Source: Dyella amyloliquefaciens (GTDB lineage Bacteria > Pseudomonadota > Gammaproteobacteria > Xanthomonadales > Rhodanobacteraceae). Taken from it: 64,000 nt of DNA. The stretch covers positions 248,001 to 312,000 of the forward strand of contig NZ_SAYT01000007.1 in NCBI RefSeq assembly GCF_004296575.1. Direction: 5' to 3'. The translations under genes were made by a program, and so were the position numbers. The notes beneath the pieces were generated by a model. That model had not been told where the DNA came from and made no database searches. It saw only the letters and a program-made list of their open reading frames with translations. This document shows, in pieces, positions 33,100 to 41,092 of the stretch (positions are counted from its first letter, which is position 1; each line of letters starts with the position of its first letter).

Positions 33100-33130
33100 G
33101 TCGTATTAATTTTCGGTTCCGGAGTTTGTC

Positions 33131-33394
33131 GTGCCCAAGATTGAGGTCTATTCCACTGCGGTGTGCCCTTACTGCGTGTCCGCCAAGAACCTGCTCAAGT
33201 CCAAGGGGCTGGAATGGAGCGAAGTGCGCATCGACATGGATCCTACGCAGCGCGAGGTGATGCTGGCGCGCAGCGGCGGCCGTCGCACGGTGCCGCAGAT
33301 CTTCATCAACGATCACCACGTCGGCGGCTTCGACGATCTGGTGGCCGCGGACCGTAGCGGCAAGCTCGCCGAACTGCTGGGAGCTGCCGCATGA
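33131..33394 (+). CDS. grxC: Glutaredoxin 3 (GrxC)
   Basis: Glutathione-dependent disulfide reductase. The 87-aa thioredoxin-fold protein has the dithiol active site CPYC (12-15), the cis-proline segment TVPQIFI and GGFDDL at the C-terminus. The start is GTG 33131, supported by GGAG six bases upstream. Its stop overlaps the start of the AhpD-like gene by four bases (ATGA), so the two are translationally coupled. A dyad and a heat-shock-like promoter lie upstream. Confidence 0.95.
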   Translation: MPKIEVYSTAVCPYCVSAKNLLKSKGLEWSEVRIDMDPTQREVMLARSGGRRTVPQIFINDHHVGGFDDLVAADRSGKLAELLGAAA

Positions 33395-33798
33395 GCAAGC
33401 CCACCGACGAGCAGGCCGGCAAGGACCGCGTGGCGGAATTCACCGCGTTCCGCCACCGCATGAACGAACGGATCCTGTCCGAAGACAACCAGGTGGTGCG
33501 CCGCTTCTTCGCGCTGGACACCCAGACCTACAAGCCCGGCGCCCTGGACGTGAAGACCAAGGAGCTGCTGGGCCTGGTTGCCTCCATGGTGCTGCGCTGC
33601 GACGACTGCATCAGCTACCACGTCGCCCAGTGCAAGGAAGCCGGCGTGACGCGCGAGGAATTCTTCGAGACCTTCAGCGTAGGCCTGGTGGTGGGCGGTT
33701 CCATCGTGATCCCGCACCTGCGCCGCGCGGTGGATTTCCTCGACCAGCTCGAATCCGGCGATGGCGCAGCCGCGTCGGATTGCTCCAGCCACGGCTGA
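33391..33798 (+). CDS. AhpD-like carboxymuconolactone decarboxylase family protein
   Basis: A 135-aa alkylhydroperoxidase-fold protein. Cys70 and Cys73 with His77 (RCDDCISYH) form the CxxC-x3-H active site of AhpD-type peroxidases rather than of true decarboxylases. The helical GVTREEFFETFSVGLVVGG segment is typical. It is coupled to grxC by a four-base overlap, so a thiol-peroxidase role fed by glutaredoxin is a reasonable inference. A GC-rich hairpin follows. Confidence 0.87.
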   Translation: MSKPTDEQAGKDRVAEFTAFRHRMNERILSEDNQVVRRFFALDTQTYKPGALDVKTKELLGLVASMVLRCDDCISYHVAQCKEAGVTREEFFETFSVGLVVGGSIVIPHLRRAVDFLDQLESGDGAAASDCSSHG

Positions 33799-33810
33799 GC
33801 CCCGGGACAG

Positions 33811-33837
33811 CGGAGCGGCTGCCTCCTTGCCGCTCCG
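33811..33837 (+). terminator. Hairpin after the grxC operon
   Basis: Perfect 9-bp arms (33811-33819 and 33829-33837) with a 9-base loop, 12 bases after the stop. No T-run; position suggests termination. Confidence 0.45.
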
Positions 33838-34002
33838 TTGACGCATGCGAGTTTATTCAATGCTGCATGCGAGGATTTGCAACGGCCGCCGGGGCTTTCG
33901 CTCTGGCCGCTCGGTGCGGCATGGGGGATAATTGAAGGGATTTATGGCCCTGACGTCCCCCGCTTCAGGGTTGCAAGATTCTTATCCCCCAAGGAGTGTC
34001 CC

Positions 34003-35019
34003 ATGAGCAAGACCATTGCCGTGATTCCGGGCGACGGTATCGGCCCCGAGATCATGAACGCCACGCTGCGCGTGCTCGACGCCCTGGACTGCGGCCTGTC
34101 CTATGAGTTCGTCGATGCCGGCATGGTCGCGCTGGAAAAGAGCGGCGATCTCCTGCCGCAGCCGACGCTCGATTCCATCGCCAAGCACAAGGTGGCCCTC
34201 AAGGGCCCGCTTACCACCCCGGTGGGCGGTGGCTTCACCTCGATCAACGTGACCCTGCGTCGCCACTTCGACCTGTACGCCAACGTGCGTCCGGCGATCA
34301 GCTTCCCGGGCACCAAGGCGCGCTTCGAGAACATCGACATCATCACGGTGCGCGAAAACACCGAGGGTGCGTACCTGTCCGAAGGCCAGACGTTGTCCGA
34401 AGACGGCGAGACCGCCATCTCGATGGTGCGCAACACTCGCAAGGGTTCCAGCCGCATCGTTCGCTATGCCTTCGAGCTGGCCGTGAAGAAGGGCCGCAAG
34501 AAGGTCACGGCCGTGCACAAGGCCAACATCATCAAGACCGCTTCGGGCCTGTTCCTCAACGTGGCGCGCGAAATCGCCAAGGAATACCCGCAGATCGAGT
34601 TCAACGAGATGATCGTTGACAACGCCTGCATGCAGCTGGTGATGAAGCCCGAGCAGTTCGACGTGATCGTCACCACCAACCTGTTCGGCGACATCCTGTC
34701 CGACCTGTGCGCCGGCCTGGTCGGTGGCCTGGGGCTGGCCCCGGGCGACAACATCGGTACCGAGGCGGCGATCTTCGAAGCCGTGCACGGCTCGGCACCG
34801 GACATCGCCGGCAAGGGCATCGCCAACCCGTGCGCGCTGCTGCTCGCCGCGGCCGACATGCTCGATCACCTCGGCATGGTCGACAAGGGTGACAAGGTGC
34901 GCAATGCGATCCGCGACACCATGACCAACGACCGCGACAGCGTCACACCGGACATCGGCGGCAAGGGCACCACGGACACGTTCGGCGACGCCATCGTCAA
35001 GCGCGTGCGCGCAGCCTGA
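34003..35019 (+). CDS. icd: NAD-dependent isocitrate dehydrogenase
   Basis: Oxidative decarboxylation of isocitrate to 2-oxoglutarate in the TCA cycle. The 338-aa protein is the short beta-decarboxylating dehydrogenase type, close to the NAD-linked enzymes. The substrate loop is FTSINVTLRR (about 84-93), and the cofactor loop is HGSAPDIAGKGIANP, where Asp in place of the NADP-binding Lys marks NAD preference. ATG 34003 is set by AAGGAG seven bases upstream; the frame upstream is non-conserved. Isopropylmalate or homoisocitrate activity is less likely given the SINVTLRR loop. A strong terminator follows. Confidence 0.88.
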   Translation: MSKTIAVIPGDGIGPEIMNATLRVLDALDCGLSYEFVDAGMVALEKSGDLLPQPTLDSIAKHKVALKGPLTTPVGGGFTSINVTLRRHFDLYANVRPAISFPGTKARFENIDIITVRENTEGAYLSEGQTLSEDGETAISMVRNTRKGSSRIVRYAFELAVKKGRKKVTAVHKANIIKTASGLFLNVAREIAKEYPQIEFNEMIVDNACMQLVMKPEQFDVIVTTNLFGDILSDLCAGLVGGLGLAPGDNIGTEAAIFEAVHGSAPDIAGKGIANPCALLLAAADMLDHLGMVDKGDKVRNAIRDTMTNDRDSVTPDIGGKGTTDTFGDAIVKRVRAA

Positions 35020-35036
35020 GGTTTCCGCTTCCGCTG

Positions 35037-35067
35037 AAAAAGCCCCTCGCAAGAGGGGCTTTTTTTG
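35037..35067 (+). terminator. Rho-independent terminator after icd
   Basis: Perfect 12-bp stem (35037-35048 with 35053-35064) capped by GCAA and followed by T residues to 35067. Confidence 0.93.
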
Positions 35068-35173
35068 TGCGCGTCAATCATTGGCAAGCGCAGAATCGTG
35101 CGCCTGCAATTGCCAAGATCATGCTGCCGGGCCGGCCTTAGAATGAGGGTCTGTGTTGTGGGACCGATGCACG

Positions 35174-36268
35174 ATGGCTGCCCTGGCCAACTTGTGGTCC
35201 GTGGCTTTGGACTGGACGACGCTGCATGCCGTCGATCCGGCCCTGAGTGTGCTGCACCTGTCGTGGCTCCAGGGCCAGGCTTCCGGGATCGCCCGCTACT
35301 TCCTGCTCACCTCGATACAGGTCGCCGTCATCGCCGCGGTGCTGCGGCCGCTGGAAGACGTGTGGCCGGCGGAGCGCTGGTCGCAGCGCCGGACCACAGC
35401 GATCGATTGTCGTTACACGCTGATCAAGCTGTTCGTGGTGTTGCCGCTGTTCACCTACCTGGTGCTGTTCCCGCTCAACCAGTGGATGGGCGGTGACAGC
35501 GAGGGTGACGGGGCCGGCCTGGTGAGCCTGCAGCAGGGCGTACCCTGGTTGCGCGAGCATCCAGTGGCGCTGTTCCTGGTCTATTACGCGATCTACGATT
35601 TCGTGCTGTATGTGGTGCACCGCCTGCAGCACGGCATCCCGTGGTGGTGGGCATTGCACAGCCTGCACCACAGCCAGCGCCAACTGAGTTGCTGGTCGAA
35701 CGATCGCGATCACTATCTCGACGATTTGCTTGAAGCGCTCATCGTCGCTGCGGTAGGTGTGGCGATCGGCGTGGCGCCGACGGACTATGCGTTGCTGGTG
35801 CTGTTCGGCGAGCTGTTGCAGAACCTCGGGCACGCGAACATCCGCCTGCATTTCGGGCCGGTGCTGGGGCGCGTGCTGGTCGACCCGCGCTACCACCGCT
35901 TGCATCACATGCGCGTCGATCCGGATCGCCCGACGCTGCACGCCTGCAACTACGCCTTCATTTTCCCGATCTGGGACATCCTGTTCGGCACGGCGCTCTA
36001 TGGCGAAGCGTCACGGCCCACCGGCGTATGCGATCCCATGGTCAATGCCGACAATCGCTACGGCATCCTCGCCCAGCAATGGATGACGCTGCGCCGGTGG
36101 TGGGGCGCGATCCGTTGCCGCGCCGGCTGGATGCCGGGCGACGTGGCGTTCGACGAGCGCTACCGGCCCGTGTCCGTCCGGCATATCGATCTTCATGCGC
36201 TGGAGAGGAGCGGGCGGCCGTTGCAGGCCGCCCGGGGTGCGCGGGATCCGGTGTCCGGTCCTGCCTGA
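35174..36268 (+). CDS. Sterol desaturase / fatty acid hydroxylase family membrane protein
   Basis: Di-iron membrane oxygenase of the fatty-acid-hydroxylase superfamily; substrate unknown. The 364-aa protein has several hydrophobic segments in the first half and the eight-histidine pattern: HRLQH (about 148-152), HSLHHS (about 163-168), and the distal HRLHH (about 243-247). The C-terminus carries an Arg-rich tail. ATG 35174 is preferred; an in-frame GTG at 35153 is the alternative. It converges on the AhpD-like gene at 36275 with only six bases between the stops. Confidence 0.83.
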   Translation: MAALANLWSVALDWTTLHAVDPALSVLHLSWLQGQASGIARYFLLTSIQVAVIAAVLRPLEDVWPAERWSQRRTTAIDCRYTLIKLFVVLPLFTYLVLFPLNQWMGGDSEGDGAGLVSLQQGVPWLREHPVALFLVYYAIYDFVLYVVHRLQHGIPWWWALHSLHHSQRQLSCWSNDRDHYLDDLLEALIVAAVGVAIGVAPTDYALLVLFGELLQNLGHANIRLHFGPVLGRVLVDPRYHRLHHMRVDPDRPTLHACNYAFIFPIWDILFGTALYGEASRPTGVCDPMVNADNRYGILAQQWMTLRRWWGAIRCRAGWMPGDVAFDERYRPVSVRHIDLHALERSGRPLQAARGARDPVSGPA

Positions 36269-36274
36269 CTCGCG

Positions 36275-36742
36275 TCAGGCGGCCTGCCTTGCCGCCGGAC
36301 GATAGCTGCCGCCCGGCGTCTGGAAGGCCACGTTGATCCGGTTCCAGGTATTGATGAGATTGACGGCCAGCGTGAGGTTCAGCAGTTCTTCCTCGCTGAA
36401 GGAGGCGAGGGCGCGCTGGTAGACCTCGTCCGGAACGCCGTCCGCGCCAAGGCGTGTCACCGCTTCGGCCCAGGCGAAGGCGGCGCATTCGCGCTCGCTG
36501 TAGATCGCGGGCGCTTCGCGCCAACCGGCAAGCATGTAGAGGCGCTGCTCGGTTTCGCCGGCGGTGCGCGCATCCTTGCTGTGCATGTCCAGGCAATACG
36601 CGCAACCGTTGATCTGCGACACGCGCATCTGCACGAGCTCGACCAGCGACGCCTCCAACCCGCACTTGTGCAGCGCCACGCCATAGTCGAGCAGGGGCTT
36701 CAGGGCCTGGGGATACTTCATGATGGAAAAGCGCTTGGACAT
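36275..36742 (-). CDS. AhpD-like carboxymuconolactone decarboxylase family protein (ECF41 partner)
   Basis: A 155-aa alkylhydroperoxidase-fold protein with Cys47, Cys50 and His54 (NGCAYCLDMH), the peroxidase-type active site. The start ATG 36742 has AAGGAG seven bases upstream. It lies 34 bases downstream of an ECF41 sigma-factor gene on the same strand. Carboxymuconolactone decarboxylases are the standard genomic partners of ECF41 factors, so it is likely a target of that sigma factor, with a role in detoxifying an unknown peroxide or electrophile. Confidence 0.88.
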   Translation of the reverse strand: MSKRFSIMKYPQALKPLLDYGVALHKCGLEASLVELVQMRVSQINGCAYCLDMHSKDARTAGETEQRLYMLAGWREAPAIYSERECAAFAWAEAVTRLGADGVPDEVYQRALASFSEEELLNLTLAVNLINTWNRINVAFQTPGGSYRPAARQAA

Positions 36743-36759
36743 GACGAACTCCTTGGAAT

Positions 36760-36776
36760 GCGGCCACAGTGGCCGC
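36760..36776. promoter_or_regulatory. Palindrome between the ECF41 gene and its AhpD-like partner
   Basis: GCGGCCAC-A-GTGGCCGC is a perfect 8-bp inverted repeat with a one-base centre, directly abutting the sigma factor stop codon (36777-36779) and 18 bases before the partner start. It may reduce read-through or be an operator. Confidence 0.4.
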
Positions 36777-37676
36777 TCATGACAAGGACGTGCGTCCCAG
36801 CGGATTCGTGACAGCTTCGAGTCGAGCGAGCTTTTCCGGGTTGCGCAGCGAGTGGATGCTGGTGATGTGCTCGCCGTCCGTTTCGATCCAGGCGACCGTC
36901 GCGAGCTTCGCATCCACCCAGGTGAGCAGGGCCGGCGCGCCATTGATCCATTGCAGGCGATGCACGATGGACAGGCTGCGATAGCGCTCCGCGATGATCG
37001 AATACAGCCGTACGACGCGATCGCCGCCATGCAGCGGCCGCAACATGGCGCTCACCTTGCCGCCGCCATCGGCGAGATGGACCGCATCTTCGGCAAACAA
37101 CGCCTGCAGCGCCGGCACATTGGCCTGTTCCAGCGCGTCGCGAAACTTTTCCAGCAGGCGCCGCTGCGCGTCGGGCGAATGCGTGAAGCGGGGGCGGCCC
37201 TCACGCAGCCGTTGGCGCGCGCGGTGCACGCGCTGGCGGCAGGCGTCTTCGGCGATCTCCAGCATCGTGGCCGCCTCGGCGTTGCTGTAGTCGAAGACCT
37301 GGACGAGCAGAAACGCGGCGCGCTCGTCGGGGCTGAGGCGTTCGAGCAGCGCCAGGAAAGAGAGGTTGAGGCTCTCCACACGCTCCAGTTGCGCCTCGGG
37401 CTGGTCCACATCGTCCACCAGAGGCTCAGGCAGCCACGGGCCGGTGTAGTGCGCACGCTCGGTCTTGGCGCGACGCAGGCGGTCGAGCGCGATGCGCGTG
37501 GTGACCGTTACCAGCCATGCCTCCGCATCGTCGAGCGCACCCTTGTCCTGCTGGTGCCAGCGCAGCCAGGCATCGTGCAGTACGTCTTCGGCATCGGCCT
37601 GCGTACCGAGCATGCGGTAGGCCAGCCCCAGCAAACGGGGCCGGTGTTGCTGGAAGAGGTTGGTGGCGTGGTCCAT
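36777..37676 (-). CDS. sigJ: ECF41-type RNA polymerase sigma factor (SigJ-like)
   Basis: Extracytoplasmic-function sigma factor with a fused C-terminal SnoaL-like domain that takes the place of an anti-sigma factor. Of 299 aa, sigma region 2 is about 8-72 (HRPRLLGLAYRMLG, DAEDVLHDAWLRW), region 4 about 105-160, and the C-terminal domain contains DGGGK (203-207), the ECF41 hallmark, plus NPEKL near the end. ATG 37676 follows AAGGAA. A GGTCACG-N16-CGTC promoter candidate upstream fits ECF41 autoregulation. The downstream AhpD-like gene is its expected partner. Confidence 0.92.
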   Translation of the reverse strand: MDHATNLFQQHRPRLLGLAYRMLGTQADAEDVLHDAWLRWHQQDKGALDDAEAWLVTVTTRIALDRLRRAKTERAHYTGPWLPEPLVDDVDQPEAQLERVESLNLSFLALLERLSPDERAAFLLVQVFDYSNAEAATMLEIAEDACRQRVHRARQRLREGRPRFTHSPDAQRRLLEKFRDALEQANVPALQALFAEDAVHLADGGGKVSAMLRPLHGGDRVVRLYSIIAERYRSLSIVHRLQWINGAPALLTWVDAKLATVAWIETDGEHITSIHSLRNPEKLARLEAVTNPLGRTSLS

Positions 37677-37705
37677 GGAGGATTCCTTGGGAGGCTCCAC
37701 TCTAG

Positions 37706-37732
37706 GACGCACGAGGCCCGCCTTTCGTGACC
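37706..37732 (-). promoter_or_regulatory. Candidate autoregulated ECF41 promoter
   Basis: On the minus strand GGTCACG (37732-37726), a 16-base spacer and CGTC (37709-37706). This is the reported ECF41 promoter form (TGTCACA-N15/16-CGTC, from memory), two mismatches in the -35. It sits two bases past the hydroxylase stop codon and 30 bases before the sigma factor start. Confidence 0.6.
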
Positions 37733-37734
37733 GG

Positions 37735-38679
37735 TCAGTGCACCAGCGGCCAGGGCGCCAGGAAGATGAGCCAGATCAGGAACAGCATGCCCACGTACTT
37801 CACGGCGCGGAACAGCTTAGGGTGCTTCTTCTTGAATACCCGGTTGCGCTCGCGGCTGCGCTGGTTGAGCGCGAACACGCGGTTGACGAAGCCGGTCTTC
37901 TCTTCCGGCGATTCGGTATTGGGCGAGGCGGTGATTTTGCCCATGAAGGCACCCACGCGGTGATTGATCGCGTTCATGAAGCGCGTGCGCAGCGGGCGCT
38001 CCACGTCGGCGAACAGGATCACGCGGGTCTGGTCGGTGCGGTTTTCGGCCCAGTGCACGTAGGTTTCGTCGAATACGACGTCCTTGCCGTCACCCCAGCT
38101 GTGGATCTCGCCGTCGACGAAGATGCGGCAATCCTCGGAGTTGGGCGTGATCAGGCCCAGGTGATAGCGCAGCGAGCCGGCAAACGGATCGCGGTGCGGG
38201 TTGAGCTTGCTGCCCGGCGGCAGCAACGCAAACATCGCGGCCTTGACGCTGGGGATGGCGTTGAGCAGTTCCACCGTCTTCGGGCACAGCGTGTGGGCGG
38301 ACGACAGCGGTTCGCCGTACCACTTCAGGTAGAAGCGCTTCCAACCCTGCTTGAAGAAGCTGTTGAAGCTGGCGTCATTGTGCTTTTCCGCCGCGCGGAT
38401 GTAGCCCTCGTCGAACAGATGCAACGCTTCCTCGCGGATGGCCTGCCAGTTCGCCTGCAGCAGATCGAGCTGCGGGAATCCGCGGCGGTCGAGGATGGGC
38501 GTGGCCGGTACCGCCGAGAAGGCATACATCAGCAGGTTGTACGGCGCGAACACGGCCGAGTGATCCACCAGCTGGCGATCGAAGCGCAGCTTTGCGCGGC
38601 CACGCAGATGCACCAGCAGCACGCAGAGCACGAACACCAGCAACACGATCAGCAGGACGAGGCGCGGGGCAAGAATCAT
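37735..38679 (-). CDS. LpxO-like aspartyl/asparaginyl beta-hydroxylase domain protein
   Basis: Fe(II)/2-oxoglutarate-dependent dioxygenase; LpxO homologues 2-hydroxylate a lipid A acyl chain at the inner membrane. The 314-aa protein has an N-terminal membrane helix (about 4-24), iron ligands His162 and Asp164 (NPHRDPF) and His209 (ETYVHWAEN), and a C-terminal hydrophobic helix after a basic stretch (KKKHPKLFRAVKYVGML). The N- and C-terminal anchors support membrane association. Whether the substrate is lipid A, ornithine lipid or protein is not readable from sequence. The ECF41 promoter candidate lies just past its stop. Confidence 0.87.
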   Translation of the reverse strand: MILAPRLVLLIVLLVFVLCVLLVHLRGRAKLRFDRQLVDHSAVFAPYNLLMYAFSAVPATPILDRRGFPQLDLLQANWQAIREEALHLFDEGYIRAAEKHNDASFNSFFKQGWKRFYLKWYGEPLSSAHTLCPKTVELLNAIPSVKAAMFALLPPGSKLNPHRDPFAGSLRYHLGLITPNSEDCRIFVDGEIHSWGDGKDVVFDETYVHWAENRTDQTRVILFADVERPLRTRFMNAINHRVGAFMGKITASPNTESPEEKTGFVNRVFALNQRSRERNRVFKKKHPKLFRAVKYVGMLFLIWLIFLAPWPLVH

Positions 38680-38766
38680 GGGTCAGGACGCGGCCGTAGG
38701 GCGAAGTACCCATTGTAGCGCCTGGCCCGCCCCGGGCCCGCGGTCCGGTTCAGCTACGGGGCGGAT

Positions 38767-39552
38767 TCAGTGGCCGAGCACGTGCACCGGGCCGCCGCCA
38801 GGGCGATAGCCTCGCGCCAGGGCGCGGTGGACGTAGGCCACGGCGCGGCGAACGGCGGAGCGGGGCGGATGCCCGTTCGCCAGCTCCGCGGCAATGGCAG
38901 AGGCCAGCGTGCAGCCGGTGCCATGGCCTTCGATGGGGAGGCGAGGATGGCGCAGCTCCATCACGCCGCGGCCGTCGTAGAGGCGATCCACGACTTCGCG
39001 TTCGCTGGAGTGCCCCCCCTTCAACAGGACCGCTGTCGCACCCAGGCCCAGCAGCGACTCGCCGGCCTTGTCGTAATCCTTGGGGCTGCGCAGCTTGCGC
39101 CCGAGCAGTGCCTCGGCTTCGGGCAAGTTCGGCGTCAGTATGTCTGCGAGAGGAATCAGTTCGTCCACCATGGCTTGCACGGCGTCTTCGTCGAGCAGGC
39201 GCGCGCCGCTGGTCGAAATCATCACCGGATCCACCACCAGCCATGCCGGCTTGCGCGTGCGCATGTCCTTGGCCACCAGTCGCGTGACCGATGCGCTGCC
39301 CAGCATGCCGGTTTTCACCGCGCCGATGGGGAAGTCATCGAACACCGCTTCGAGCTGGCTGTGGATGTGCTTGAGCGGCACCGTGTGCACCGCCGTGACG
39401 CCGCGGGTGTTCTGCGACGTAATCGCCGCGATGACGGACAAGCCATGCACGCCACGCGCGTGGAACGTCTTCAGATCGGCCTGGATACCCGCACCACCGC
39501 CGGAGTCGGAGCCGGCGATGGTGAGGGCGATGGGTGGGGATGTGCGAGACAT
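38767..39552 (-). CDS. thiD: Hydroxymethylpyrimidine/phosphomethylpyrimidine kinase ThiD
   Basis: Phosphorylates HMP and HMP-P in thiamine synthesis. The 261-aa ribokinase-fold protein shows the substrate loop IAGSDSGGGAGIQADLKTF (about 11-29), the PVMISTSGARLL stretch, and the anion hole / catalytic aspartate region GHGTGCTLASAIAA near residue 207. It begins nine bases after the stop of phoH2 on the same strand. No thiamine riboswitch is seen nearby. Confidence 0.95.
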   Translation of the reverse strand: MSRTSPPIALTIAGSDSGGGAGIQADLKTFHARGVHGLSVIAAITSQNTRGVTAVHTVPLKHIHSQLEAVFDDFPIGAVKTGMLGSASVTRLVAKDMRTRKPAWLVVDPVMISTSGARLLDEDAVQAMVDELIPLADILTPNLPEAEALLGRKLRSPKDYDKAGESLLGLGATAVLLKGGHSSEREVVDRLYDGRGVMELRHPRLPIEGHGTGCTLASAIAAELANGHPPRSAVRRAVAYVHRALARGYRPGGGPVHVLGH

Positions 39553-39561
39553 CCCGCGAGC

Positions 39562-40941
39562 TTACAGCGCCTCGGAGGCGAAATCCGCCAGACGCGAACG
39601 TTCGCCGCGACGCAGGGTGATGTGCGCCGAGTGTTCCCAGTGCTTGAAGCGGTCCACGGCGTAGGTGAGGCCGGACGTCGTTTCCGTGAGGTAGGGCGTG
39701 TCGATCTGCTCCACGTTGCCCAGGCACACGATCTTGGTGCCGGGGCCGGCACGGGTGATCAGCGTCTTCATCTGCTTGGGCGTGAGGTTCTGCGCTTCGT
39801 CGATGATCAGGTAACGCGACAGGAAGGTGCGGCCGCGCATGAAGTTCAGCGAACGGATCTTGATGCGCGAAGCGAGCAGGTCGTTGGTGGCCTGGCGTCC
39901 CCAGCTGCCGCCTTCCTCGGGATTGGCGAGCACTTCGAGGTTGTCGGTGAGCGCACCCATCCACGGCGTCATCTTTTCTTCCTCCGTACCGGGCAGGAAG
40001 CCGATGTCCTCGCCGACCGACACCGTGGCGCGCGTCATGATGATTTCGCGGTAGCGCTGCTGATCCATCACCTGCGCCAGGCCCGCTGCCAGCGCGAGCA
40101 GGGTCTTGCCGGTGCCGGCGGTGCCGAGCAGGGTGACGAAATCAACGTCGGGATCCATCAGCACGTTGAGCGCGAAATTCTGCTCGCGGTTGCGTGCGGC
40201 GATGCCCCACACGCCGTGGTTCGCGTGGCTGTGGTCATCCAGCAGCACGAGCGTGGCCTTGGTGTCGTCCACGCGCAGCACGCGTAGTTCCACGCTGTTG
40301 TCTCCGGGCAGGAACAGGCACTGGTTGGCGTACCAGTCCTCGTCTTCATGCCGGTCGAGCTTGTAGAAGGTGCGCCCGCGCTCGTTCCACGACTGCACTT
40401 CCGGATGGCGGTCCCAGAAATCCTCGGAGAGCTCGGTCGAGCCGGTATAGAGCAGGGTGAAATCGTCGAGTGCGCGATCGTTCTGGTAGTCCTCCGCATG
40501 AATGCCGTAGATCTTGGCCTTGATGCGAAGGTTGATGTCCTTGGTGATCAGCACCACGGCGCGATCGGGGTTCTGGTCGCGCAGCTCGATCACTGCGGAC
40601 AGGATCAGGTTATCCGCCTTGCCGTGGCCGTTGGTGGTGCGCTGCTGGAAATACAGCCGGCCCACTTCGTTGCCGCGCTTGAGGTTGACGCCCTCGGGGT
40701 TGATCAGTTCAAGCCCGTTGCTGATGCCATGGCCGTTGCCATGCTCGATCAGTTCATTGAGGAAACGGCTGACCTGGCGGCCGTTGCGTGAGACTTCCGA
40801 GCCGCCTTTCTTCTTGTCGTCCAGCTCCTCCAGCACCGTCATGGGTATGAAGATGTCGTGTTCTTCGAAACGGAACAGCGAGGTCGGATCGTGCAGCAGG
40901 ACATTGGTGTCGAGAGCGTAGATGCGCTTGCTTCCGGTCAT
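39562..40941 (-). CDS. phoH2: PIN-PhoH fusion protein (PhoH2-type RNA helicase/RNase)
   Basis: PhoH-like ATPase fused to an N-terminal PIN nuclease domain. The 459-aa protein has the PIN domain at about 5-150 (YALDTNVLLHDP, LEELDDKKKG, VLITKDINLRIKAK) with its acidic residues, and a C-terminal P-loop NTPase (about 240-455) with Walker A GTAGTGKT and Walker B LIIDEAQN. Such proteins unwind and cleave RNA. thiD follows after nine bases; bcp and gcvR are upstream on the same strand, the usual xanthomonad order. Confidence 0.93.
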   Translation of the reverse strand: MTGSKRIYALDTNVLLHDPTSLFRFEEHDIFIPMTVLEELDDKKKGGSEVSRNGRQVSRFLNELIEHGNGHGISNGLELINPEGVNLKRGNEVGRLYFQQRTTNGHGKADNLILSAVIELRDQNPDRAVVLITKDINLRIKAKIYGIHAEDYQNDRALDDFTLLYTGSTELSEDFWDRHPEVQSWNERGRTFYKLDRHEDEDWYANQCLFLPGDNSVELRVLRVDDTKATLVLLDDHSHANHGVWGIAARNREQNFALNVLMDPDVDFVTLLGTAGTGKTLLALAAGLAQVMDQQRYREIIMTRATVSVGEDIGFLPGTEEEKMTPWMGALTDNLEVLANPEEGGSWGRQATNDLLASRIKIRSLNFMRGRTFLSRYLIIDEAQNLTPKQMKTLITRAGPGTKIVCLGNVEQIDTPYLTETTSGLTYAVDRFKHWEHSAHITLRRGERSRLADFASEAL

Positions 40942-41036
40942 ACGGAAGAAACCTCTTGTGCGTGCGAGGTGAGTGAACTGCGGCGCTGGGTACGCCGCGG
41001 GAAGCCGGCCGTCAGGGCCGGGATGCCGAGCGCGGC

Positions 41037-41069
41037 GTTTCCCGATCGCCGCGGGCGGCGACGGGAAAC
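41037..41069. terminator. Long hairpin between bcp and phoH2
   Basis: GTTTCCCG-a-TCGCCGC pairs with GCGGCGA-CGGGAAAC, 15 bp with a bulged A and a two-base centre. A further hairpin (about 41014-41031, CCGGCC arms) lies beside it in the 151-base gap after bcp. It probably ends bcp transcription; no T-run. Confidence 0.45.
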
Positions 41070-41092
41070 ACGGCGGGAGGCGGGGGCGTCGA

